NCBI GenBank assembly: GCA_003541285.1
Contig: DPMS01000649.1
Location: 649-11,523 of the forward strand
Reading direction: 5' to 3'
Length of the DNA stretch: 10,875 nt
DNA from: Actinomycetota bacterium
GTDB taxonomy: Bacteria > Actinomycetota > Actinomycetes > Streptosporangiales > Streptosporangiaceae
The position numbers were made by a program, and so were the translations under genes. A model generated the notes under the pieces. That model had not been told where the DNA came from. It ran no database searches and saw only the letters and a list, made by a program, of their open reading frames with translations. This document shows, piece by piece, positions 1 through 7,125 of this stretch (position 1 is its first letter; every line of letters starts with the position of its first letter).

Positions 1-470
1 GTCTCCAGAGTGGGACCGAATGTGCCGGCGAAGGCGGCGCGGGTCCGGGAGTTGGCACCGTCGGCCGCGACTACCAGGTCGTGCGTTGCCGCCAGCCGCG
101 TCGCTCCCGGTGCTTCCGCCCGGAAATGGATCCGGACGCCCAGTTCCGCGCACCGTGCCTGCAAGATGCCCAGCAGCCGGTGGCGGCTCATCGCGGCGAA
201 GCCGTGCCCGCCGGAGGTGATGACAGTGCCGCGGTAGTGCACGTCGATGTCGTCCCAGCGCGCGAACTCACGCTCCATGGCGCGGAAGATGACGGTGTCG
301 GCGTGCTCGATGCCGCCCAGCGTCTCGTCCGAGAACACCACCCCGAAGCCGAACGTGTCCTCGGCGGTGTTCCGCTCCCACACGGTGATCTCGTGCCGGG
401 GATCGGTTTGCTTGGCCAGCGCGGAGAAGTACAGCCCGCCCGGGCCACCGCCGACGACCGCGATACGCAT
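1..470 (-). CDS. FAD-dependent aryl-CoA monooxygenase, salicylyl-CoA 5-hydroxylase / 2-aminobenzoyl-CoA monooxygenase type (5' part only)
   Basis: The first 156 residues are present and the frame runs off the left edge without a stop. The N-terminus is a Rossmann FAD-binding fold: GGGPGG at residues 7-12, the acidic residue closing the second strand (E32 in VWERN), and the group A flavin monooxygenase DG motif (DLVVAADGANSR, D137-G138). The stretch FGFGVVFSDETLGGIEHAD (residues 40-58) is typical of salicylyl-CoA 5-hydroxylase and the related 2-aminobenzoyl-CoA monooxygenase/reductase. In these enzymes the hydroxylase half is followed by an old-yellow-enzyme-like half, which would lie outside the window. 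They act in the cytoplasm on CoA thioesters of salicylate or anthranilate. The ATG at 470 has a purine-rich site GGAGGGAGGG at 481-490, 10 nt upstream. Divergent from the RidA-like gene. The choice between salicylyl-CoA and aminobenzoyl-CoA cannot be made from this part. Confidence 0.85.
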   Translation of the reverse strand, partial: MRIAVVGGGPGGLYFSALAKQTDPRHEITVWERNTAEDTFGFGVVFSDETLGGIEHADTVIFRAMEREFARWDDIDVHYRGTVITSGGHGFAAMSRHRLLGILQARCAELGVRIHFRAEAPGATRLAATHDLVVAADGANSRTRAAFAGTFGPTLE

Positions 471-510
471 CTGGCCCGTGCCCTCCCTCCGCCGGGCTGG
501 ACGGGGCCAG

Positions 511-538
511 GCTATGTTGCTAATGACACGACCGTCAA
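511..538 (-). promoter_or_regulatory. Candidate promoter for the monooxygenase
   Basis: On the minus strand, TTGACG (538-533) is a near-consensus -35 box. It is followed after 16 nt by CATAGC (516-511), a weak -10. This would give a leader of about 35 nt before the ATG at 470. It overlaps the plus-strand candidate promoter, so the two divergent genes could be controlled by one bound regulator. This is inferred from sequence only. Confidence 0.35.
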
Positions 539-552
539 GAAGACGATATATA
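523..552 (+). promoter_or_regulatory. Candidate promoter for the RidA-like gene
   Basis: ATGACA (523-528) matches five of six bases of a sigma-70-type -35 box. TATATA (547-552) lies 18 nt downstream as a -10 candidate, in one of the few AT-rich spots of the region. Transcription would start near 559, giving a leader of about 33 nt before the GTG at 592. Confidence 0.4.
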
Positions 553-591
553 GGGGTGGCCTTACCGTACTGCCACGTGATACGCAGGACC

Positions 592-996
592 GTGGCTATC
601 GACCGGATCAACCCCGCTGAGCTGGGCAGGCCTTCCGGCTTCTCGCACGCGGTCGCGGTGACGGCGGACCGCCTGGTGTTCCTGGCCGGGCAGACAGCGC
701 TGGATGCCCAGGGGCAGATCGTGGGCTCCGGGGTGGTGGAGCAGTTCGGGCACGCCCTGGGCAGGCTGCTGACCGCGCTGCGAGCCGCCGGCGGGGAGCC
801 GGCGGAACCGGTGTCGGCCACCGTCTACCTCACCGACCTCGACGACTACCGCCGGCACGGACGGGAGATCGGGGCGGTCTGGCGCGAGCTGGCCGGCCGG
901 GACTACCCCGCCATGGCCGCTGTCGGCGTACACCGGCTGTGGGATCCCACCGCCCTGGTCGAGGTCCAGGGGGTGGCCGCACTGACTACACGCTGA
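592..996 (+). CDS. RidA (YjgF/YER057c/UK114) family protein lacking the catalytic Arg
   Basis: A 134-residue protein, the usual length of a single-domain RidA fold. Family signatures are LVFLAGQTALDAQGQIVG (residues 28-45), QFGHALGRLLTALRAAGG (51-68), a VYLTDLDDYRRH strand-helix (79-89) and a C-terminal ALVEVQGVAAL (121-131). Active RidA enamine/imine deaminases have Arg in the PAR motif that binds the substrate carboxylate; here it reads YPAM, so M108 replaces the Arg. E124, equivalent to the glutamate of active members, is kept. This resembles the Rid subgroups not known to deaminate imines. The start is uncertain: GTG 592 best fits the length and has AGGA at 586-589, only 2 nt away; GTG 577 is an alternative. 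Its end overlaps the convergent paaX-like gene by 11 nt. A role with the divergent aryl-CoA monooxygenase is inferred from context. Confidence 0.85.
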   Translation: MAIDRINPAELGRPSGFSHAVAVTADRLVFLAGQTALDAQGQIVGSGVVEQFGHALGRLLTALRAAGGEPAEPVSATVYLTDLDDYRRHGREIGAVWRELAGRDYPAMAAVGVHRLWDPTALVEVQGVAALTTR

Positions 997-1861
997 TCAC
1001 GTGTGACACGTGTGCCCTGGCTGCCTCTTCGAGCTGGGCCTGGAGGGTGAAGAAGAGGTCCGCGGCGCGGACCCCGATCCAGTCCGCGGGCAGCAGGGCG
1101 GCCGGCAGGCCAGGATCGAGGTAGGGCAGCCGCCGCCAGTCGGTGAGCACCCGCACGTAGTCGGCGAACGCTTCCCGCTCGTCCGCCGGGTGCGAACGCC
1201 ACTGCCGCAGCACCTGGCCGTTGGCGTCGAGGAACTGGCCGTAGAGCCGCTCCAGCTGGTCAAGGTCCCACCACTGGTGCACCTTCCCGGCCAGATCACC
1301 GAACGACAGGTGATCAGCCCGGAAGAGATCCGCGTACGAGTCCAGCCCGAGCCGCCGGAGCATCTCAGCGGTCGCGTCGTGCAGGTGGGCCGGAGCTATC
1401 CACACCCCGGGGGCGGCGGTGCCGTAGCCCAGCCGGGCCAGCCGCGAGCGGAGCACGTGCCGCTTCTGGCGTTCGGCTTCGGGGACTGAGAACACCGCCA
1501 GCAGCCAGCCGTCCGCCAGCGTGGCCCGTTCCCGCCGGAAGATGCGCTGATCGCCCTCCCGCAAGATGGCGAGCGCCTCATCGGACAGCTCATATCCGGC
1601 CGCGCCGCCCCGGCGGCTCGCGTGCAGGATCCCCCGCCGCTTCAGCCGGGAGATCGACGAGCGGACCGCCGGTTCGTCCACGCCGAGATCAGCGAGCAGG
1701 CTGATCAGCGAGGCGACCGACATCCAGCCGCCATCAGCCCGCGAGTACAGCCCGTAGACGGTCACGATCAGCTGGCGGGGCTGGGCCGCGCGCGGCACAC
1801 CTGCCCCGTCAGCGAGCCCGGCAGGCCCGGGCTGGGATGCAGTCTGCGATACCGCCGTCAT
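986..1861 (-). CDS. PaaX family transcriptional regulator
   Basis: A 291-residue protein with the three-part PaaX layout. It has a winged helix-turn-helix at about residues 28-95 (RQLIVTVYGLYSR, then VRSSISRLKRRGIL at 67-79 as the recognition region), a middle domain at about 115-180 (WLLAVFSVPEAERQKRH and GYGTAAPGVWIAPAH), and a C-terminal helical domain (WWDLDQLERLYGQF at 197-210). PaaX proteins repress catabolic operons and are released by aryl-CoA ligands such as phenylacetyl-CoA. This fits the neighbouring aryl-CoA monooxygenase, which it may control. The first 25 residues are low-complexity, and GTG at V22 (1798) preceded by GGGGCAG is an alternative start. No clear ribosome site precedes the ATG at 1861. 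A TANNNT hexamer (TATCGT, 1875-1870) lies just upstream, so a nearly leaderless mRNA is possible. Confidence 0.9.
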   Translation of the reverse strand: MTAVSQTASQPGPAGLADGAGVPRAAQPRQLIVTVYGLYSRADGGWMSVASLISLLADLGVDEPAVRSSISRLKRRGILHASRRGGAAGYELSDEALAILREGDQRIFRRERATLADGWLLAVFSVPEAERQKRHVLRSRLARLGYGTAAPGVWIAPAHLHDATAEMLRRLGLDSYADLFRADHLSFGDLAGKVHQWWDLDQLERLYGQFLDANGQVLRQWRSHPADEREAFADYVRVLTDWRRLPYLDPGLPAALLPADWIGVRAADLFFTLQAQLEEAARAHVSHVISV

Positions 1862-1910
1862 TGGTAGTCACGATACCCAAGGCCACCCCGGCCTGAGCCG
1901 GCCGCCTGCC

Positions 1911-2738
1911 TCAGCGGTGGCGCTTGAGCTTGCCGCCGAGCATGGGCAGGGCGCCGCCTTCGGCGGCCTCGCGCTCCTCCTTATTGGGCAGGCCCCGCAC
2001 GGCTTGGATGATCGCCACGGCGATGGTGGCGCCGATGACCGGCCCCGCCACATACACCCACCACCCGGTGTAGCCGTTGCCGACGATGTCGGGCCCGAGC
2101 GTGCGGGCCGGGTTCATCGAGGCGCCGCTGATCGGGCTGGCGAACAGGCCGAGCAGCGCGACGGTCGCGCCGACCGCGATCGCGGCGTTGTGGCCGATGC
2201 TGCGGCCGCCGGTCGCGGTGTTGAGGATGACGCTGACCAGGATCGCGGTGAGGACTATTTCCATCACCAGCGACTTCCAGTCCCCGCCCGGCGTGGTGAT
2301 CGGGTAGTTCCCGCCCGCGCTCATATCACCGAACATGGCCTGCAAGAACAGGCAAGCGCAGATCGCCCCGGCGAACTGGGCCACCCAGTACGGCACCACC
2401 CAGCCCGTGGGGAACACTCCCCGGCCGGCGAAGGCGGCCGTGACGGCGGGGTTGATGTGCAGCCCCGACAGCGGCCCCCACGCGTAGATCATCGCCATGA
2501 CCACCGCCCCCGGCGCGATCACCGCCGCGGTCCTGCTGATCGGGCCGCCTCCCACGTAATGGTTGATCACGCCGGACCCGGCGGCCACCGTCACCAGCAC
2601 GAACGTGCCCAGCAACTCGATGATCAGCCGGATCCACAACGGCCGCTGCCGCAGGGTGTCTTCCTCGAACCGGATGAGATAGCGGCGCCGCAGCGATGCG
2701 GCGTGCTCAGCGTCCGTGTCATCGGTGACTGTTGCCAT
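1911..2738 (-). CDS. MIP/aquaporin family channel
   Basis: A 275-residue integral membrane protein of usual MIP length. It carries both NPA half-helices, HINPAVT (N96-P97-A98) and SMNPARTLGPD (N209-P210-A211-R212). Six membrane spans can be placed near 36-56, 70-87, 112-134, 156-176, 183-200 and 224-246. The tail is basic (GGKLKRHR). Aligning by eye to E. coli AqpZ around the NPA motifs, the constriction positions occupied there by Phe43, His174, Thr183 and Arg189 appear to be Pro76, Gly197, Ala206 and Arg212. That is a wide filter without the His of water-specific channels, so small neutral solutes are plausible. The ATG at 2738 is chosen because GGAG (2748-2745) lies 6 nt upstream; an earlier in-frame ATG at 2834 lies deep inside the maturase gene. 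It follows the maturase stop by 14 nt, so it is the third gene of the sulfatase operon. Confidence 0.92.
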   Translation of the reverse strand: MATVTDDTDAEHAASLRRRYLIRFEEDTLRQRPLWIRLIIELLGTFVLVTVAAGSGVINHYVGGGPISRTAAVIAPGAVVMAMIYAWGPLSGLHINPAVTAAFAGRGVFPTGWVVPYWVAQFAGAICACLFLQAMFGDMSAGGNYPITTPGGDWKSLVMEIVLTAILVSVILNTATGGRSIGHNAAIAVGATVALLGLFASPISGASMNPARTLGPDIVGNGYTGWWVYVAGPVIGATIAVAIIQAVRGLPNKEEREAAEGGALPMLGGKLKRHR

Positions 2739-2744
2739 GGAAGA

Positions 2745-2748
2745 CTCC
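2745..2748 (-). promoter_or_regulatory. Ribosome binding site that fixes the aquaporin start
   Basis: GGAG on the minus strand, 6 nt before ATG 2738 and inside the 14-nt gap after the maturase stop. It favours this start over the in-frame ATG at 2834. Confidence 0.65.
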
Positions 2749-2752
2749 GGGG

Positions 2753-4189
2753 CTAGGGGTTGGGTTGCGGTTGCGGCACCCGTGCAGGTGCGCCGTGGCA
2801 CTTCTTCCATTTGCTGCCTGAACGGCAGGTGCACATGTCATTGCGCCCCCGGTGCAGGTCCTTTTCCGCGTAGTGACTCGTGATCTGTGCGGGCGCTTCG
2901 CCAGCCCGCAGCAGAGCGCACATCGTCTCCATCACCGGGCGGATGTGGCCGAAGAACGACTTGTAACTGGGGCATAGGTAGTGCAGTCCGGGTTCGCCGT
3001 CGGGCGTGTGGGTGAACCTGTCCTTAGGGCATCCGCCGTGGCAGGCGAAACGCACGTCGCACTCACGGCAGAACGTGGGCAGAGCGTCGCGTTTGGCCAG
3101 GCCGAACTCGATCTGGCGGGGCGCGGCGATCAGGTCGATCATCGTCTTCTCGCGGATGTTGCCGAGCCGGTAGCCGGGCTCCACGAAGTGGTCACACGAA
3201 TAGAGATCCCCGGTGTGCTCGAGCGCCAGCGCCAGGCCACACGTTTCGGAATGGACGCAAAGCCCCGGTGGCTCCCCGTACCAGTTCGCCAGCGCGACGT
3301 CGAACATCTGCACGTAGACCTCACCGACGTCGCGGCGCACCCAGTCCTCGAACACGTCGATCAGGAACCTGCCGTACCCATCGGGTGACACCGACCGCCC
3401 GGTCACCAGGCTGCCGTCCTGGGTGTACAGCGGCCGGTCCCGCACATTCGCGCCCCAGCCGGCGTTGGCCATCGGGAGCGTCCGCGGGGTGGCCCGCTCG
3501 ACTACCGGGATGAACTGCATGAACCGCGCGCCGCACTCGTCGCGCAGGAACCGGTAGACCTCCCGGCCCCGGTCCTGGCTCGCCGCGTGGACCGTGGTGA
3601 GCGCGTTCCACTCCACGCCATAACGGCGCAGCACGGCCAGGCCCTTCATCACCCGGCCGAAGCTGCCCTTGCCTCCTTTGTCCACCCGGTAGGCGTCGTG
3701 GACCTCCCGCGGGCCGTCGATGGAGAGCCCCACCAGGAAGCCGTGCCCGGCGAAGAACTCGCCCCACCGGTCGTCGAGGAGGGTGCCGTTCGTCTGGATC
3801 GTGTACACGATCCGCTGGCCCGGCAGCTTCGCCGCGTCGGCCAGCTGGACGGAGCGGCGGAAGAAGTCCAGCCCCATCATTGTCGGCTCGCCGCCCTGCC
3901 AGGCGACCACAACCTCGGGTGAGGCGGCGTGCGCCTCGATCAGCTGGCGCAGGTACAGCTCAAGCAGGTCGTCGGCCATCCGGAAGCGGCTGCCCGGATA
4001 GAGCATCTCCTTGGAAAGGAAGAAGCAGTAGGTGCAGTCCAGGTTGCAGACCGCCCCGGTCGGCTTGGCGAGCAGATGGAACGCAAGCGGGGTGCCAGCC
4101 GGGAGGAGCGGGTGCCCAGCGCGTCCCCCCGGGTCATGCTGCCCGCCGCGGGGGGACTGCCCGTTCGCCGCCTGGCTCCGGGAATCCAT
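2753..4189 (-). CDS. Anaerobic sulfatase-maturating enzyme (radical SAM/SPASM) with C-terminal SEC-C motif
   Basis: A 478-residue radical SAM protein. CNLDCTYC (C48, C52, C55) is the CxxxCxxC site for the SAM-cleaving 4Fe-4S cluster; WQGGEPTMMG (98-106) and the SIDGP strand (156-160) follow. The SPASM region has eight cysteines (C311, C317, C332, C374, C377, C383, C387, C406). Their spacing is nearly that of the Clostridium perfringens maturase, and D333 next to C332 matches its proposed catalytic Asp. These enzymes oxidise a Cys or Ser in a sulfatase CxPxR/SxPxR motif to formylglycine. The adjacent sulfatase carries CSPTR and is the obvious substrate. The tail has a zinc-binding SEC-C motif, RNDMCTCRSGSKWKKCHG (C453, C455, C464, H465). 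The first 35 residues are Gly/Pro-rich and disordered-looking. The ATG lies 6 nt past the sulfatase stop, with only a weak GGCGG before it, suggesting translational coupling. Confidence 0.93.
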   Translation of the reverse strand: MDSRSQAANGQSPRGGQHDPGGRAGHPLLPAGTPLAFHLLAKPTGAVCNLDCTYCFFLSKEMLYPGSRFRMADDLLELYLRQLIEAHAASPEVVVAWQGGEPTMMGLDFFRRSVQLADAAKLPGQRIVYTIQTNGTLLDDRWGEFFAGHGFLVGLSIDGPREVHDAYRVDKGGKGSFGRVMKGLAVLRRYGVEWNALTTVHAASQDRGREVYRFLRDECGARFMQFIPVVERATPRTLPMANAGWGANVRDRPLYTQDGSLVTGRSVSPDGYGRFLIDVFEDWVRRDVGEVYVQMFDVALANWYGEPPGLCVHSETCGLALALEHTGDLYSCDHFVEPGYRLGNIREKTMIDLIAAPRQIEFGLAKRDALPTFCRECDVRFACHGGCPKDRFTHTPDGEPGLHYLCPSYKSFFGHIRPVMETMCALLRAGEAPAQITSHYAEKDLHRGRNDMCTCRSGSKWKKCHGAPARVPQPQPNP

Positions 4190-4195
4190 CCGCCG

Positions 4196-7096
4196 TCAGC
4201 CCGCGGCTCCCTGGCCGATCCCCTGGATCTGCGCGTGCTCGTGCAGGGCCTTTTCGTCCTCATGGGCCGCGGGCTTGAGGTCGAACACGACCTTCTTCAC
4301 GTTTCCGGTGAAGGCGTAGGGCGCCCTGTCCTCGTAGGCGCGGTCGACGACCAGGCCATTGTCTCGGCCGATGTCCATGCCGGCGTAGGTCGAGAACCCG
4401 ACCGGCACGGTGTGGGGCATCTTGCCCTCGCCGATCAGTCTGCCGTTGGCCCACAGCGTGACGGTGCCGCCGGTGCCGGGCTGGGGCTTGTCCGCGTCGA
4501 ACAGCATCTTCACCGTCACCTCACCCGCTGGGATCTTCTCCGTGGACACCTGCTTGTACGTCTCCACGCCGAGGAACGAGTAGGTGTGGTTAAGCCTCCC
4601 GTCGCCGTCGACCCACAGCCCGAACCCGCCGATGAAGTCGGCGTTGGCGACGACGACACCCTCCGCGCCGGTTTCCGGGACGATGAGCTCGGCCTCGATG
4701 GCATAGGAGCGGCCGAAGATGCGTGGCACTATGCCGCGCTGCACATTCTGGACATCCCCGGCGAAGGTGAAGCGGGTGATGGTGGGCAGCGGTGGCAGGA
4801 TGCCGAAGAATAGCGAGAGGCCTCCGAGCAGCGGCAGCACCCGGTTGCGCTCAGCCTCGGCCCACCACAGTTCCTGCAGTTCCCTGAGCTTGTCTGGGCG
4901 CTGAGCCGCCAGGTCGTGAGCCTGGGAGAAGTCGTCGGGCAGGTAGTACAGCTCCCAGACATCCTGCTCCGGGTCATACGCCCCGGGAGCGAATCTCTTG
5001 ATCGTCTCCGGGGAGAGGTCCCAGGGAGCCTTGTCCAGTTTCGTGCAGGCCCACCAGCCGCTGGAGTAGATGGCGCGGCTGCCGAACATCTCGAAGTACT
5101 GCACGGTGTGCCGTTCCTCGGCGTTCGCGTCGCCGAAGGTGTGCAGGAAGCTGGTGCCGTCCATTGGCTCCTGGCCGATCCCGTCGACGGTCTCCGGCTC
5201 GGGCAGCCCGACGGCCGCCAGGATGGTCGGGGCGATGTCGATGCAGTGGGTGAACTGCGTGCGCAACTCGCGGCTCGCCTTGATCCGGTCCGGCCAGGCG
5301 ATAACCATCGGATCGCGCGACCCGCCCAGGTGGCTGGCCATCTGCTTGCCCCACTGGAACGGCGTGTTGCCGGCGTGGGCCCAGGCTGCGGCGTAGTGCG
5401 GGGCGGTGTGGTCGCCGCCCAGGGCCTCGATGCCGCCGTAGTCGTCGATGAGCTGCAGTTGCTGGTCGGCGTCGAGCACCAGGCCGTTGAGGAAGGTCGT
5501 CTCGTTGAACGAGCCGGTGATCGTGCCCTCCATGCTGGCGCCGTTGTCACCCCAGATATAGAAGATGAGCGTGTTGCCGAGATCGCCCATCTCCTCGATG
5601 GCATCCAGCAGCCGGCCCACGTTCCAGTCGGCGTTCTCGGAGTAGCCCGCGAAGACCTCCATCTGCCGGGTGTACAGCCTCTTCTGGGCAACAGACAGGG
5701 AGTCCCAGGCGGGGAACAGGTCCGGCCGTTTGGTCAGTTCGGTGTCCGGCGGGATGATCCCGAGCCTTTTCTGTCGCTCGAAGGTCTGCTCACGGAGCTT
5801 GTCCCAGCCGCCGTCGAACTTGCCCTGGTACTTGCCGGCCCACGCCTTCGCCACGTGGTGCGGCGCATGCGCGCAGCCGGTGGAGTAGTACATGAACCAC
5901 GGCCTGGTGGCGTCTTGCGCCCGCACGCCATGCAGCCACTCGACCGCCTTGTCGGTGAGGTCGTCCGGCAAGTAGTAGGGCTGGCCATCCTTGCCTTCCG
6001 GGACGCCGAGCACCGAGTTGTCCTGGGTGATGATCGGGTCGTACTGGCCGGCCGCCCCGCTCAGGAACCCCCACCAGTGGTCGAATACCCACGACTGCGG
6101 CCAGTGGTCGAACGGGCCTGCGGCACCCTGGACGTTGTCGGGGGTGAGGTGCCACTTGCCGAACCCGCCGGTGACATAGCCGTTCTCGCGCAGGATGCGC
6201 GGCAGGGCGGTGCAACTGCGGGGCCGTGCGGCGGTGTACCCGGGGAACGGGCCGGGGTACTCGGCGATGGAACCGAAGCCCACCCGGTGGTGGTTGCGGC
6301 CGGTGAGCATCGCGGCGCGGGTCGGCGAGCACACCGCCGTCACGTGGAAGCGGTTGTAGGTGAGCCCCATCTGCTGCACCCGGGTGAGGCTGGGGGTGGA
6401 GATCGGGCCGCCGAACGTGTCGGGGTTGCCGAACCCGGCATCGTCGATGAGGACGATGAGCACGTTCGGGGCATCCTCGGGCGCCTTCGGCCCGGGGATC
6501 ATCGTCCAGTCAGGGACCGACTGGTCGACCGTGCGGCCCATCGTTCCGCCGAAGTTACGGTCGGGAATCGGCAGCACGGTCCGGTCTGGGCTGAACTTGC
6601 CCGCCGCCTCCGCCAGGGCGTCCCTGAGCCCCCGTACGCCCGCCTTGCCCATTGGCGCGACCGACTTCGCCAGCGAGCCGACGAGCGCCTGCTCGGCGGC
6701 CAGCCGGTCATCGTCATCCACCATGGCGATGACCGCCGCGGTGCCCGGCGGGAGCTTGTCACCCAGGCCCTTCCCGATGCCGCTGTCGGCCTTGTGCTTG
6801 GTGAACTTGCCGACCAGGCCACCGGCCGCGCCGGCCACGGCGACAGAAGCCAGCAGCGGCGGTGAGAACAGGCCGACCACCAGCCCGACGCCGCCGCCCC
6901 AGCCCAGGCCCTTGCGGCCCAGGTGATCGCCGGTCTGGGTCACGCTCACCTGGCCATCGGCAGCATGCTCGACGAGGATCACGCCCTCGGAGGTGACCGT
7001 CTTGTCCTTGACAAGCTGCACGAGCGCGTCGAAGTCCTGCCTGGCCGGCTCGATGGACGGGTAGGCGGCCATGATCACGTCGAAGCTGTCACTCAT
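4196..7096 (-). CDS. DUF1269-like membrane module fused to AtsD-type Cys sulfatase
   Basis: One uninterrupted frame of 966 residues. Residues 1-170 resemble DUF1269 proteins: an alpha/beta stretch, then a Gly-rich hydrophobic hairpin (about 63-97), a short PGTAAVIAMVDDDD strand and a helical tail. Residues 205-780 are a sulfatase of the long AtsD type. It shows metal ligands D218-D219 and D517-N518, formylglycine site C256-S-P-T-R260 within AAMLTGR, K314 and H316 (GKWHL), H413 (APHH) and K584. These match the Pseudomonas arylsulfatase active-site set. A beta-rich tail (about 790-935) with two strand-rich GLWVDGDGRL / VTLWANGRLIG blocks closes the protein. There is no signal peptide, so it should face the cytoplasm, perhaps held at the membrane by the hairpin. 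It would hydrolyse a sulfate ester; the substrate is unknown. ATG 7096 has GGGAGA (7107-7102) 5 nt upstream. First gene of the operon with the maturase and aquaporin. Confidence 0.93.
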   Translation of the reverse strand: MSDSFDVIMAAYPSIEPARQDFDALVQLVKDKTVTSEGVILVEHAADGQVSVTQTGDHLGRKGLGWGGGVGLVVGLFSPPLLASVAVAGAAGGLVGKFTKHKADSGIGKGLGDKLPPGTAAVIAMVDDDDRLAAEQALVGSLAKSVAPMGKAGVRGLRDALAEAAGKFSPDRTVLPIPDRNFGGTMGRTVDQSVPDWTMIPGPKAPEDAPNVLIVLIDDAGFGNPDTFGGPISTPSLTRVQQMGLTYNRFHVTAVCSPTRAAMLTGRNHHRVGFGSIAEYPGPFPGYTAARPRSCTALPRILRENGYVTGGFGKWHLTPDNVQGAAGPFDHWPQSWVFDHWWGFLSGAAGQYDPIITQDNSVLGVPEGKDGQPYYLPDDLTDKAVEWLHGVRAQDATRPWFMYYSTGCAHAPHHVAKAWAGKYQGKFDGGWDKLREQTFERQKRLGIIPPDTELTKRPDLFPAWDSLSVAQKRLYTRQMEVFAGYSENADWNVGRLLDAIEEMGDLGNTLIFYIWGDNGASMEGTITGSFNETTFLNGLVLDADQQLQLIDDYGGIEALGGDHTAPHYAAAWAHAGNTPFQWGKQMASHLGGSRDPMVIAWPDRIKASRELRTQFTHCIDIAPTILAAVGLPEPETVDGIGQEPMDGTSFLHTFGDANAEERHTVQYFEMFGSRAIYSSGWWACTKLDKAPWDLSPETIKRFAPGAYDPEQDVWELYYLPDDFSQAHDLAAQRPDKLRELQELWWAEAERNRVLPLLGGLSLFFGILPPLPTITRFTFAGDVQNVQRGIVPRIFGRSYAIEAELIVPETGAEGVVVANADFIGGFGLWVDGDGRLNHTYSFLGVETYKQVSTEKIPAGEVTVKMLFDADKPQPGTGGTVTLWANGRLIGEGKMPHTVPVGFSTYAGMDIGRDNGLVVDRAYEDRAPYAFTGNVKKVVFDLKPAAHEDEKALHEHAQIQGIGQGAAG

Positions 7097-7101
7097 TGCG
7101 T

Positions 7102-7107
7102 CTCCCC
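7102..7107 (-). promoter_or_regulatory. Ribosome binding site of the sulfatase
   Basis: GGGAGA on the minus strand with 5 nt to the ATG at 7096. It supports inclusion of the DUF1269-like module, because translation starts at its N-terminus. Confidence 0.6.
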
Positions 7108-7125
7108 GGATCCCCTGACCTCAGC

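Noticed and set aside
1889..1904. Hairpin CGGCC-TGAGCC-GGCCG after the aquaporin as operon terminator
   Set aside because: There are only five base pairs and no U-tract, and such stems are frequent in DNA of this GC content.
1917..2756. A 279-codon plus-strand frame opposite the aquaporin
   Set aside because: It lies antisense to a clear MIP protein with both NPA motifs; its translation is Arg/Gly/His/Pro-rich and featureless.
2739..2834. A 32-residue N-terminal extension of the aquaporin
   Set aside because: It overlaps the maturase SEC-C tail, while ATG 2738 has a well-spaced GGAG and gives a normal MIP N-terminus.
4916..6865. A 649-codon plus-strand open frame opposite the sulfatase
   Set aside because: It is an antisense frame kept open by high GC. 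Its translation is Val/Gly/Arg/Asp-rich with no family motif, and the minus strand has a complete sulfatase active site.
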